Shown here: positions 1 to 8,024 of the stretch, piece by piece
Layout of the letters: each line of letters starts with the position of its first letter
How positions within the stretch are numbered: position 1 is the first letter of the stretch
The notes under the pieces: model-generated
Told to the model about the DNA's origin: nothing
Databases searched by the model: none
What the model saw: only the letters and a program-made list of their open reading frames with translations
Source of the DNA: Legionellaceae bacterium
Lineage (GTDB): Bacteria > Pseudomonadota > Gammaproteobacteria > Legionellales > Legionellaceae
DNA length: 33,335 bases
Direction of reading: 5' to 3'
NCBI GenBank assembly: GCA_947504795.1
Contig: CANNJG010000002.1
Span: forward strand, 1-33,335
Program-made: the position numbers and the translations under genes

Positions 1-113
1 GCAATAGATCAAAAACACAGGTCCGTGTCAAGAAATTTTTGAAAAAAAGCGAGACCAATCAATAGATTGACCTATAAACGCCCAAAAAGATCAGTAATGT
101 TCACGTGTAGTTA

Positions 114-200
114 TAGATTCCCGCTCGCAAGAGTCGGCTTCGAATATGCTCAGTGCAGGCGGGAACGACGAAATCAAAAATTCAGGTGCGGAATGACGGG
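114..200. repeat. Degenerate palindromic intergenic repeat (REP-like)
   Basis: The left arm TAGATTCCCGC (114-124) faces GCGGGAACGACG (159-170), and a second imperfect right arm GCGGAATGACGGG lies at 188-200. These resemble the arms of the widespread bacterial palindromic repeat that reads roughly AGATTCCCGC...GCGGGAATGACG. The centre is longer than usual and the arms have diverged, so this is probably a decayed copy. The identification is by resemblance only. Confidence 0.45.
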
Positions 201-310
201 TCAATAGATTTTGGTGGCATTTTTGAGGAGTTTCTAGGATAGATTGGAACTGCGGTTGTCACTGAATTTGAGAAATTCGGCCGATGTGTTTATCACGAGA
301 ATATTGAAAA

Positions 311-331
311 GTGTAGCCAGATGTGTAGCCA
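311..331. repeat. 12-nt-period direct repeat, possible integrase core site
   Basis: GTGTAGCCA occurs at 311-319 and again at 323-331, which on the minus strand reads TGGCTACAC-ATC-TGGCTACAC. It lies about 60 nt beyond the 3' end of tRNA-Pro. Paired short repeats with a spacing near 12 nt next to a tRNA 3' end are typical of tyrosine-recombinase attachment regions. No integrase gene is visible in the window, so this would be a scar or the edge of an element to the left. This is inference. Confidence 0.35.
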
Positions 332-388
332 TGAAAAATATTTTGGGGTTTTAAATTCCCCGCTTGCTTACGCGCGCGGCTCTGTGAT

Positions 389-465
389 TGGTCGGGACGG
401 AAGGATTTGAACCTTCGACCACTAGCACCCCATGCTAGTACGCTACCAGGCTGCGCTACGCCCCG
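389..465 (-). tRNA. tRNA-Pro(GGG)
   Basis: The reverse complement folds as a cloverleaf. The acceptor stem pairs CGGGGCG with CGTCCCG (one G-U pair), the discriminator is A, and the CCA end is genome-encoded (389-391). The anticodon loop is ATGGGGT on a CTAGC/GCTAG stem, giving anticodon GGG, which reads CCC and CCU. The T arm is GGTTCAAATCC. It lies 58 nt downstream of nuoN on the same strand and may be read from the nuo transcript or from its own promoter. Confidence 0.95.
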
Positions 466-523
466 ATTTACGTGGTCGATGATACCTTGGATTGGAGGGG
501 AGCACAAGCAGCATGATGCGATT

Positions 524-1966
524 CTATGCCGCAAATACATTCATACAAATTGAAATTAAGCCGCTGGGCATGATGCCAAAATATAATAGCGATAAAGCAT
601 TCGCCGAGAATAAAGCCGTTGTACTCCGCGCCAACCGAATGGGGCTATTATCTCTGGCTTCTTCGAAATACATAACCTTAATGATATTCAAGTAGTAATA
701 TGCACCTATGACAGCAAAAACTAAGCCTAAAACTGCTACCCAGGTCATGCTAACATCGACCAATGCTTTTAATACCAACAACTTCGCAAAAAATCCAACG
801 GTAGGTGGAATGCCTGCCATCGACAATAGAATAATCATCATCATAAATGCTAACCAGGGATTACGCTTATTCAGACCATTTAAATCCTCAATCGCCTCTA
901 TCTCAACGCCCGAGCGAGACAAAATGACCAATAATCCAAACGCCCCAACTGACATCAAACTATAAATCAAAACATAATATACGGAAGCTGCGTACCCAGC
1001 TGACGTTGCAGACAAGACACCAAATAAGGCATATCCCATATGTGAAATCGTCGAATAGGCTAACAAGCGTTTGATGTTCTTTTGTACAATTGCAATCAGA
1101 TTACCCAGAAACGTCGATGCAATTGCCATGATCATAATCATTTGTTGCCATTCATGCGCCAAATCAGGGAGCGCATAGCTCAGCAATCGTATCGTCAAAC
1201 CCATCGCTGCTATTTTAGGGGCTGCGCTTAAGAACAAGGTCACCGACGTCGGGGCCCCTTCGTAGACGTCGGGTGCCCACATGTGGAATGGGACAGCTGC
1301 CAGTTTAAACCCTAATCCTACCAATATAAAAACAAGGGAGAACGATAACAATCCAAGATGCGCCTGCGTGTTGACTGTCAAATGCTCAGCAATATCAGAA
1401 AAATCTAAGGTCCCTGTTGCACCGTATAAGAGTGAAATCCCGTATAATAACATTGCTGAAGCTATGGACCCAATCACAAAATATTTCATTGCTGCTTCCG
1501 TACCCTCCGCCAGTGAACGTCGAGACGCTGTCATCGCGTAAAGAGGTAAGGATAAAAGCTCAATTCCCAAATACATGGTTAATAACGAGTGCGCTGAGAC
1601 CATAATCATCATCCCTAACGTCGCAAATAACCCGAGAACATAATAATCGCTCGCTGGCATTTTGCGTTCATCTAAATAGGTTTTGGAATAAATAAAACTT
1701 AAGAAAACGGTCAAATATATAAATAATTTTAGCAACTGCGCCACATCATCACTAATAAATAATCCGTCAAACTTGATTTGGCCATATTGATTCAAAAATA
1801 GATACGAAATCACCGCAGCCACACATAGCCCAACCGAAGCGCAACACAACGCAACAGAGCGCAGGACTTTTTTAAAGAACAAATCCCCAAGCAACGCTAA
1901 ACAAGCCGTTACCAAAATAACTATTTCAGGGAGCGCGGGTGCAAAAGCATTCGTAAATCCAGTCAT
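524..1966 (-). CDS. nuoN: NADH-quinone oxidoreductase subunit N
   Basis: This is the antiporter-like proton-pumping subunit of respiratory complex I, in the membrane arm of the inner membrane. The 480-residue length fits the family, and hydrophobic helices run through the whole protein. The key charged residues of the family are present: Glu136 in the GIELLSLPLYA helix, Lys221 (GFKLAAVPFHMW), Lys251 (AAPKIA) and Lys395 (GFFAK). Other subunit N hallmarks are APDVYEGAPT and the KRLLAYSTISHMGY segment. It is the last gene of the nuo operon, 6 nt after nuoM. The Shine-Dalgarno sequence is weak (GGTTAAG), so translational coupling to nuoM is likely. Confidence 0.97.
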   Translation of the reverse strand: MTGFTNAFAPALPEIVILVTACLALLGDLFFKKVLRSVALCCASVGLCVAAVISYLFLNQYGQIKFDGLFISDDVAQLLKLFIYLTVFLSFIYSKTYLDERKMPASDYYVLGLFATLGMMIMVSAHSLLTMYLGIELLSLPLYAMTASRRSLAEGTEAAMKYFVIGSIASAMLLYGISLLYGATGTLDFSDIAEHLTVNTQAHLGLLSFSLVFILVGLGFKLAAVPFHMWAPDVYEGAPTSVTLFLSAAPKIAAMGLTIRLLSYALPDLAHEWQQMIMIMAIASTFLGNLIAIVQKNIKRLLAYSTISHMGYALFGVLSATSAGYAASVYYVLIYSLMSVGAFGLLVILSRSGVEIEAIEDLNGLNKRNPWLAFMMMIILLSMAGIPPTVGFFAKLLVLKALVDVSMTWVAVLGLVFAVIGAYYYLNIIKVMYFEEARDNSPIRLARSTTALFSANALSLLYFGIMPSGLISICMNVFAA

Positions 1967-1972
1967 ATTAGC

Positions 1973-3478
1973 TTAACCCTTTGATTGTGCCGCCAACTCT
2001 AAAGTATGGCTAACGGTTTGGTGTATATATGTCAAGAATGGTTTAGGATAGACACCCATACCAATCACCATCAGTGCTAATAAAACATAGGCACTCGTCT
2101 CGTAGAAAGATAAATCACTCAGTGTTTCTACTTTAGGATTGGTAACCACACCGAAAATAACCCGTTTGTACATCCATAAGGTATAAGCTGCGCCGATTAT
2201 TAAGGTGGTTGCAGCCCAGAAAGCAAGCCAGAATCCGGCTTTCATACTGCCCAGAATCACCATGAATTCACCTACAAACCCTGAGGTACCAGGAAGTCCG
2301 GCATTCGCCATTGCGAACAGCATTAAGAAGCTCGCAAAAACTGGCATGCTATTCACAATACCACCAAAATCGTCTATGTTGCGCGTATGCATTCGGTCGT
2401 ACAAATAGCCAACGCCAGCAAACATGCCACTTGAAACAAATGCATGAGAAATCATAACAATAATCGCACCTTCAAGAATTATCCCCGCAAATTGCATTTG
2501 ACTAGCGTCTGCAATGCGATAAATAGCGAAGCATCCTAACGTTACAAAACCCATATGTGATATGGATGAATAAGCAATCAAACGCTTCATATCTTTCTGA
2601 ATCACGGCGACTAATCCAATATACACCACCGCGATCAACGATAACGCAATCATCAAGGGCGCAAAATGCCGGCAAGCATCCGGAATAATGGGAAGCCCAA
2701 AGCGAATAAAGCCATACGCCCCTAATTTCAGCAATATAGCAGCCAGTACCACAGAACCACCCGCGGGGGCTTCAGTATGTGCGTCCGGCAACCATGTATG
2801 CACGGGGAACATAGGAATCTTAATCGCAAATCCCAGGAAAAATCCGATGAAAATAAGCGTTTGCGCCGTCATACTCAGTTTCAGTGCATAAAACGTTTCA
2901 ATCGCGAATGAGTTGGCGATATAGCCTAAATACAAAAACGCTGCCAGCATTAGGACCGAGCCTAAAAAAGTATACAAAAAGAATTTAATAGCGGCATACA
3001 TGCGATTATCAGATCCCCAAATACCGATGATTAAATACATAGGTATCAACGTTGCTTCCCAAAAAATATAGAATAAAATCGCATCTGTGGCGGCAAAGAC
3101 GCCCACCAAGAATCCCTGCATAATCAAAAACGCGGCGAAATATTGGGCCACACGTTTTTTGATACTCGACCAAGTCGCTAGAATCACGACAAGATTTGTA
3201 AAAATACTCAATGCAATCAGTAAAAGCGATAATCCATCCACCCCAAGACTGTAATGAATACCCAATGAAGGCATCCATGGGAAATCTTCTGTGTACTGCA
3301 TCGCATAAGTACTGGTATCGAGATTTAATAACAGCGGGATACACATCAGCCCAGTAACCACTACCGTGCCCAACGCAATCAAACGAGCGATCATAGGATT
3401 TCTATCCTCGCCTAGAAAGCAAACTATCATTCCACTGAAGATAGGAATCCAAATTAAATAACTCAGCACATGCTGCAT
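1973..3478 (-). CDS. nuoM: NADH-quinone oxidoreductase subunit M
   Basis: This is the second antiporter-like subunit of the complex I membrane arm and pumps protons. The protein has 501 residues, close to the usual length. It carries the signature FWEATLIPMYLIIGIWG with Glu141 in the membrane, Lys220 and His227 (AIKIPMFPVHTWLPDAH), His234, and Lys251 in the broken helix that follows. The segment KRLIAYSSISHMGFV is typical of this subunit. An ATG start is preceded by the good ribosome-binding site AAGGTGAG. It starts 4 nt after nuoL ends and is followed within 6 nt by nuoN, so these are translated as one membrane-arm block. Confidence 0.98.
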   Translation of the reverse strand: MQHVLSYLIWIPIFSGMIVCFLGEDRNPMIARLIALGTVVVTGLMCIPLLLNLDTSTYAMQYTEDFPWMPSLGIHYSLGVDGLSLLLIALSIFTNLVVILATWSSIKKRVAQYFAAFLIMQGFLVGVFAATDAILFYIFWEATLIPMYLIIGIWGSDNRMYAAIKFFLYTFLGSVLMLAAFLYLGYIANSFAIETFYALKLSMTAQTLIFIGFFLGFAIKIPMFPVHTWLPDAHTEAPAGGSVVLAAILLKLGAYGFIRFGLPIIPDACRHFAPLMIALSLIAVVYIGLVAVIQKDMKRLIAYSSISHMGFVTLGCFAIYRIADASQMQFAGIILEGAIIVMISHAFVSSGMFAGVGYLYDRMHTRNIDDFGGIVNSMPVFASFLMLFAMANAGLPGTSGFVGEFMVILGSMKAGFWLAFWAATTLIIGAAYTLWMYKRVIFGVVTNPKVETLSDLSFYETSAYVLLALMVIGMGVYPKPFLTYIHQTVSHTLELAAQSKG

Positions 3479-3482
3479 ACAC

Positions 3483-5459
3483 TCACCTTAACAACAAAAA
3501 CCATCCTAAAAATCCAAACAATCCTAGCATCATCATCGCCACGTATGAATACAAGTATCCATTTTGCATCGTTCGTAATTGCCTGGAGAACCAATTAACG
3601 AGATGACTTGTTCCATTGACCAACGCACCATCGATGATGACTTGATCCCCAGCGCGATAAAACAAAGTGCCTAGACGCTTAGAGCCATTCATCCATACGT
3701 GCTCATTGAACCAATCAAATCCATATTTTTCAAGTAAAAATGCATAAATCCAACGCAAATGCCGTGCAGCGAAATCGGGTACTTTGGGGAATAGGCTGTA
3801 GCACAGCCAAGCAACCCCAATGCCTGCCATCGTCAACCAAAAGACCGCTGATTGTACTGAGTGTTGCAGGGCTTGACCTGCCGAATGCACTTCTTTACTC
3901 ATTTCCAATAACACATTGTGCGCAGCCATCACTCGCACCGCATCCGATAAAAGCGTCGGCTCTGTGAAGAGCATAGGCATGTACAATACATACCCTAAGA
4001 TAACGGAAGGAATAGCCAACAACACTAAGGGTAACCACACAACCCAAGGAGACTCATGGACATGAGCATAGGCATTTGTATCCATTCGAGGGTTACCATG
4101 AAATACCATAAACAAAGAACGGAACGAATATAAAGCGGTTACAAAAGCACCGAGTAACACGCACCAATACGCATAATGCGCGCCTGGCAGCATCGACAGT
4201 TTCGCTGCTTCGATAATCGTATCTTTCGAAAAGAATCCTGAAAAAGGCGGCACGGCACATAACGCTAGCGTACCAATCAAATAAGTAAGATAGGTAATGG
4301 GCATCTTTCGAGCTAACCCCCCCATTTTACGCATATCTTGTTCATGATGCACGCCCATAATCACCGATCCTGCACCCAAAAACAACAGGGCTTTAAAGCA
4401 TGCATGGGTTAGCAAATGGAAAATACCTGCTGAATACGCTGATGCTCCCATAGCAACCATCATATACCCTAGTTGCGATAACGTAGAATAAGCCACCACG
4501 CGCTTAATATCATTCATGACTAACGCTAGCACCCCAGTAAAAAATGCACCGGTAGCGCCTATCACCAGTACAAAACTTAAGGCAGTCGATGAATATTCTA
4601 TCAAGGGAGAAATACGTGCAACCATGAATACACCGGCTGTCACCATTGTTGCCGCATGGATCAGCGCTGAGATCGGAGTAGGGCCTTCCATCGATTCTGG
4701 TAACCATACATGCAAAGGCACCTGTGCTGATTTACCCATCGCGCCCACGAACAAGAATAAACACATAACGGTAATAGCAGACCATGGATGCCCTTGAAAC
4801 AAAGTGATCTGTTCATTAGCAATAAGCGGCGTTTGCTGAAACACGGTGTGATAATCCAAACTACCGGTAAAAGCCAATACCAAGCCAATTCCCAAAACAA
4901 ACCCAAAGTCACCGACACGATTCACAATAAAAGCCTTAAGGCTTCCTTGATTCGCAGATTCCTTATGGTACCAGAACCCAATCAGCAAATATGAGACAAG
5001 CCCCACCCCTTCCCAGCCAAAGAAGAGTTGCAGAAAATTATTAGATGTGACTAACGTCAACATCATAAACGTAAACAGAGAAATATAGGAAAAAAAACGC
5101 TGATATCCGTTGTCTTCAGCCATGTAACCGATACTGTATATATGAACTAACAAGGAAACAAAAGTCACAATAACCAGCATGACAACCGTTAATGAGTCTA
5201 TCATTAGGCCAATATGCATGGCATAAGGAAAAAGCGTGCCGCCGGTCGCCCACGTATACAAATTGACATCTAAAACACCGTCATGATGGCTCAAAATCCT
5301 CACGGCAATCCACACCGACAACGCAAAGGAGATTCCTACACCCAAGATAGTGACGGAATGCGCACCCACTCGGCCAATTTTTTTGCGCAGCAATCCAGCA
5401 ATCAATGCACCGATTAATGGCGCCAAAATAACAATTAAACTAGCTGTTAATATACTCAC
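3483..5459 (-). CDS. nuoL: NADH-quinone oxidoreductase subunit L
   Basis: This is the distal antiporter-like subunit of complex I, with a long C-terminal lateral helix that spans the membrane arm. The protein has 658 residues. Visible key residues are Glu150 in FFGWEGVGLVSYLLIGFW, Asp184 (VNRVGDFGF), Lys243 and His250 (MGKSAQVPLHVWLPESMEGP) and His268 (ALIHAATMVTAG). The C-terminal region (about 520-658) contains the lateral helix and ends in a last membrane segment. The start codon is GTG, preceded by the strong site AAGGGTAAG. It lies 4 nt after nuoK in the conserved K-L-M-N order. Confidence 0.98.
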   Translation of the reverse strand: MSILTASLIVILAPLIGALIAGLLRKKIGRVGAHSVTILGVGISFALSVWIAVRILSHHDGVLDVNLYTWATGGTLFPYAMHIGLMIDSLTVVMLVIVTFVSLLVHIYSIGYMAEDNGYQRFFSYISLFTFMMLTLVTSNNFLQLFFGWEGVGLVSYLLIGFWYHKESANQGSLKAFIVNRVGDFGFVLGIGLVLAFTGSLDYHTVFQQTPLIANEQITLFQGHPWSAITVMCLFLFVGAMGKSAQVPLHVWLPESMEGPTPISALIHAATMVTAGVFMVARISPLIEYSSTALSFVLVIGATGAFFTGVLALVMNDIKRVVAYSTLSQLGYMMVAMGASAYSAGIFHLLTHACFKALLFLGAGSVIMGVHHEQDMRKMGGLARKMPITYLTYLIGTLALCAVPPFSGFFSKDTIIEAAKLSMLPGAHYAYWCVLLGAFVTALYSFRSLFMVFHGNPRMDTNAYAHVHESPWVVWLPLVLLAIPSVILGYVLYMPMLFTEPTLLSDAVRVMAAHNVLLEMSKEVHSAGQALQHSVQSAVFWLTMAGIGVAWLCYSLFPKVPDFAARHLRWIYAFLLEKYGFDWFNEHVWMNGSKRLGTLFYRAGDQVIIDGALVNGTSHLVNWFSRQLRTMQNGYLYSYVAMMMLGLFGFLGWFLLLR

Positions 5460-5463
5460 AAGC

Positions 5464-5769
5464 TTACCCTTTTAAGTGATTCATTTCAGAAACGTTAATA
5501 CTGCCACGATTGCGGTGCAACAGCATCACAATCGCAAGGCCAATTGCAGCTTCAGCTGCCGCTACAGTTAGGATGAAAAAAACCATAATCTCGCCTGTTG
5601 GATGATTAAATTGATGCGAGAAGGCCACTAAATTCGTATTCACTGCTAACAGTAGCAATTCAATACACACCATTAACAAAATAACATTACGTCTGTTAAA
5701 GACAATGCCAAACATACCCAAGCCAAACAAAATGGCAGACAGGGTAATATAATGGGTTATGGGTATCAT
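5464..5769 (-). CDS. nuoK: NADH-quinone oxidoreductase subunit K
   Basis: This small three-helix subunit of the complex I membrane arm lies between NuoJ and NuoN and is homologous to MrpC. The 101 residues match the family length exactly. Two membrane glutamates essential for proton pumping in Escherichia coli (Glu36 and Glu72) correspond to Glu37 (MVCIELLLLAVN) and Glu73 (AAAEAAIGLA). Start ATG with AAGGA eight bases upstream. It follows nuoJ by 2 nt and precedes nuoL by 4 nt. Confidence 0.98.
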   Translation of the reverse strand: MIPITHYITLSAILFGLGMFGIVFNRRNVILLMVCIELLLLAVNTNLVAFSHQFNHPTGEIMVFFILTVAAAEAAIGLAIVMLLHRNRGSINVSEMNHLKG

Positions 5770-5771
5770 AG

Positions 5772-6386
5772 TTATTCCTTAAACGTTTCTGCGGGCATCG
5801 ATACTAAGGTCACACGATCGTTACGATCAACCATAATTTGGTCACGAATGGATTGTCGCTTAGACCCAACTGGCGGGCGATGCACAAGGGTGATTGCCGA
5901 AATAATGGCTACTAATAACAAGACAGCCGCCAATTCAAATGCTAATACGTATTGAGTGTATAAAACCATTCCTATCGCTTGCGTGTCGGATTGCGCACCG
6001 ACCTGTCGAATCGCCTGCGCAGGATTGATATTGAATAACCCTTCTGGTATTGCAATATATAATAACCCAACTAATGCTGCTGTCATCAGCAGTCCTATGG
6101 GTAACCAGCGCAACAGGTGAGTTTTCAATACCTCCACCTCAATATTCAGCATCATGACCACAAACAAGAACAAGGTCATCACAGCGCCAACATACACTAA
6201 GACCAGCACCAGCGCTAAAAACTCTGCTTGCACCATCATCCACAATACGGAGCTGGTGAAAAAACAGAACACTAAAAACAGGACACAACGGACAGGATTG
6301 GCCTGCGTTACCACCATAATAGCGGATAGAACCGTCAGTCCCGCAAACACATAAAAAACGAGTTGTTGCAACGTTAAAGTCATCAT
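5772..6386 (-). CDS. nuoJ: NADH-quinone oxidoreductase subunit J
   Basis: This is a membrane-arm subunit of complex I next to the quinone chamber and NuoK. The protein has 204 residues with five predicted membrane helices. The diagnostic third helix VYVGAVMTLFLFVVMMLNIE (about residues 54-73) holds the pi-bulge region that changes shape during turnover. The C-terminal tail after about residue 160 is polar. The start has two consecutive ATG codons (6386 and 6383), with GAGGT about 10 nt upstream. It is separated from nuoI by 88 nt, the only sizeable gap in the operon. Confidence 0.97.
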   Translation of the reverse strand: MMTLTLQQLVFYVFAGLTVLSAIMVVTQANPVRCVLFLVFCFFTSSVLWMMVQAEFLALVLVLVYVGAVMTLFLFVVMMLNIEVEVLKTHLLRWLPIGLLMTAALVGLLYIAIPEGLFNINPAQAIRQVGAQSDTQAIGMVLYTQYVLAFELAAVLLLVAIISAITLVHRPPVGSKRQSIRDQIMVDRNDRVTLVSMPAETFKE

Positions 6387-6474
6387 CTCAACTTAACCTC
6401 TATCACTATATTGCCCCTCATCCGCTTTTTGGGTATCCTGCCCCCTGGAGGAAGGAAAGGATTTCCATGGTTTC

Positions 6475-6975
6475 TCAACGAAATTTTTCATCTGCCGCTC
6501 TATCCGCAGCCAATTGTTCTTCAATCAAATCACCTACAGCCAGCAATTTTTCTTTCGTCATAATATTTTGCCCACGCTCAGTCATGTGGTAATGCAAGAT
6601 TGGTGTCACAACGATAGAATCCACAGGACAAGACTCTTCGCACAAACCACAATTAATACATTTAAAAGTATCAATATCATAGCGTGTCGTACGCCGAGAC
6701 CCATCTTCACGCGGCTCTGCTTCGATTGTAATCGCTAATGCAGGACACACTGCCTCACATAACTTACACGCAATACATCGTTCCTCGCCGTTAGGATAGC
6801 GTCGCAAAGCTAACATCCCGCGAAAACGGTTTGACATTGGGGTATGTTCTTCAGGAAATTGCACCGTAATTTTTTTCTTAAAAAAATATTTTCCCGTCAA
6901 CATCAATCCACGGAATAAGTCGACCAATAAATAGGTGCGAACATAATGTTTGATCCAGCGAAAGGTTTTATTCAT
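6475..6975 (-). CDS. nuoI: NADH-quinone oxidoreductase subunit I (2x 4Fe-4S)
   Basis: This peripheral-arm subunit of complex I carries clusters N6a and N6b, passing electrons from NuoG towards NuoB. The protein has 166 residues. Two ferredoxin motifs are intact: CIACKLCEAVCP (Cys67, 70, 73, 77) and CINCGLCEESCP (Cys106, 109, 112, 116). The N-terminal segment around residues 10-35 is the amphipathic helix that docks to NuoH. The gene starts 18 nt after nuoH ends. The ribosome-binding site is modest (TGAGA). Confidence 0.98.
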   Translation of the reverse strand: MNKTFRWIKHYVRTYLLVDLFRGLMLTGKYFFKKKITVQFPEEHTPMSNRFRGMLALRRYPNGEERCIACKLCEAVCPALAITIEAEPREDGSRRTTRYDIDTFKCINCGLCEESCPVDSIVVTPILHYHMTERGQNIMTKEKLLAVGDLIEEQLAADRAADEKFR

Positions 6976-6993
6976 CTCAAATGTCTCACACGG

Positions 6994-8016
6994 TTAAAAC
7001 CAAGGCTTTATATGTAGCATGACCATACCTGCCGTTATAATCACCCACCCAATCGTTATCGGGATCAATATTTTCCATCCCAACCGCATTAACTGATCAT
7101 AACGATAGCGTGGGAACGTTGCACGAACCCATAAATAGACGAACAAGAAAAAAGAAACTTTCACTAACAACCAAGCAAAACCAGGTACAAAAAAGAAAAT
7201 ATCGTTCAACAATGGGACCCCTTCAAATGGCGATAACCACCCTCCAAAAAAGAGTAAAGTCAACATCATTGAAATCAACACCATGCTGGCATATTCGGCT
7301 AAAAAGATAACCCCGAACCCAATCGCAGAGTACTCCACATTGAATCCCCCAGAAAGTTCTGACTCGCCTTCTGCTAAATCGAAGGGTGCACGATTCGTTT
7401 CAGCAATACCGGATATCCAAAAGATAACAAATAAGGGAAGTAATGGGGTACACCACCAATGCAAAAAACCACCTTGTTGTGACAGGACAATATCAGTAAT
7501 ATTCATACTGCCTGCAGCCAACAACACGCCGACGAAAGAAAAACCCATAGCAATTTCATAAGAAACGGTTTGTGCAGCGGAACGTAGCGCCCCCATCATG
7601 GCATATTTTGAGTTGGAAGCCCATCCGGCAATCAATACACCGTAAACACTCAGCGAACTCATCGCAAATAAAAATAACACCCCTGCATTAATGTTTGCTA
7701 TTACCATGCCGACACCAAAAGGAACGACTGCCCAACCCACTAACGCTGGTACTAAGGAAAATACTGGCGCAATTCGAAATAAATAAGGATTCGATTTTGT
7801 AGGAATAATGATTTCTTTTTGCAACATTTTAAACAGATCAGCAAACGGTTGTAACAACCCACGAAATCCTACGCGGTTTGGCCCGATACGACATTGGATA
7901 TAGCCAATGACCTTACGTTCTGCATAAGTCAAATAGGCAACCACCACCAATAACGGCAAAATGATAATTAAAATTTTTATTACAACCCAAAGCAATATGC
8001 CAATATTATGCAGCAT
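6994..8016 (-). CDS. nuoH: NADH-quinone oxidoreductase subunit H
   Basis: This membrane subunit anchors the peripheral arm of complex I and forms much of the quinone-binding chamber. The protein has 340 residues and about eight membrane helices. The family signature YAERKVIGYIQ (31-41), followed by GPNRVGFRGLLQPFADLFK, is present, as is the acidic loop FDLAEGESELSGGFNVEYS. I chose ATG at 8016 because it gives the family's N-terminus and has AGGT upstream. The same frame stays open to 8220, but that part only overlaps the end of nuoG and is not NuoH-like. It lies 8 nt after nuoG. Confidence 0.97.
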   Translation of the reverse strand: MLHNIGILLWVVIKILIIILPLLVVVAYLTYAERKVIGYIQCRIGPNRVGFRGLLQPFADLFKMLQKEIIIPTKSNPYLFRIAPVFSLVPALVGWAVVPFGVGMVIANINAGVLFLFAMSSLSVYGVLIAGWASNSKYAMMGALRSAAQTVSYEIAMGFSFVGVLLAAGSMNITDIVLSQQGGFLHWWCTPLLPLFVIFWISGIAETNRAPFDLAEGESELSGGFNVEYSAIGFGVIFLAEYASMVLISMMLTLLFFGGWLSPFEGVPLLNDIFFFVPGFAWLLVKVSFFLFVYLWVRATFPRYRYDQLMRLGWKILIPITIGWVIITAGMVMLHIKPWF

Positions 8017-8024
8017 GTGATTAC

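Larger units (their letters stand above)
1..388. other. Non-coding stretch with repeat relics
   Basis: No credible gene is visible here. The stretch holds three copies of the octamer CAATAGAT (2-9, 60-67, 202-209), a broken palindromic repeat (114-200) and a short tandem direct repeat (311-331), each described separately. It lies beyond the 3' end of tRNA-Pro. In many related genomes rimP-nusA-infB follows the nuo/tRNA block (background knowledge), so the gene order is interrupted here as far as the window shows. Confidence 0.6.

Noticed and set aside
342..388. Terminator after tRNA-Pro
   Set aside because: GGGG/CCCC arms flank an AT loop and are followed by some Ts, but the stem is only 4 bp, too weak to call.
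259..540. 93-codon minus-strand frame
   Set aside because: It reads straight through tRNA-Pro and gives the familiar false peptide GVAQPGSVLAWG seen over such tRNA genes.
6418..6468. 16-residue frame between nuoI and nuoJ
   Set aside because: Too short, weak ribosome-binding site, and no sign of conservation can be judged from one sequence.
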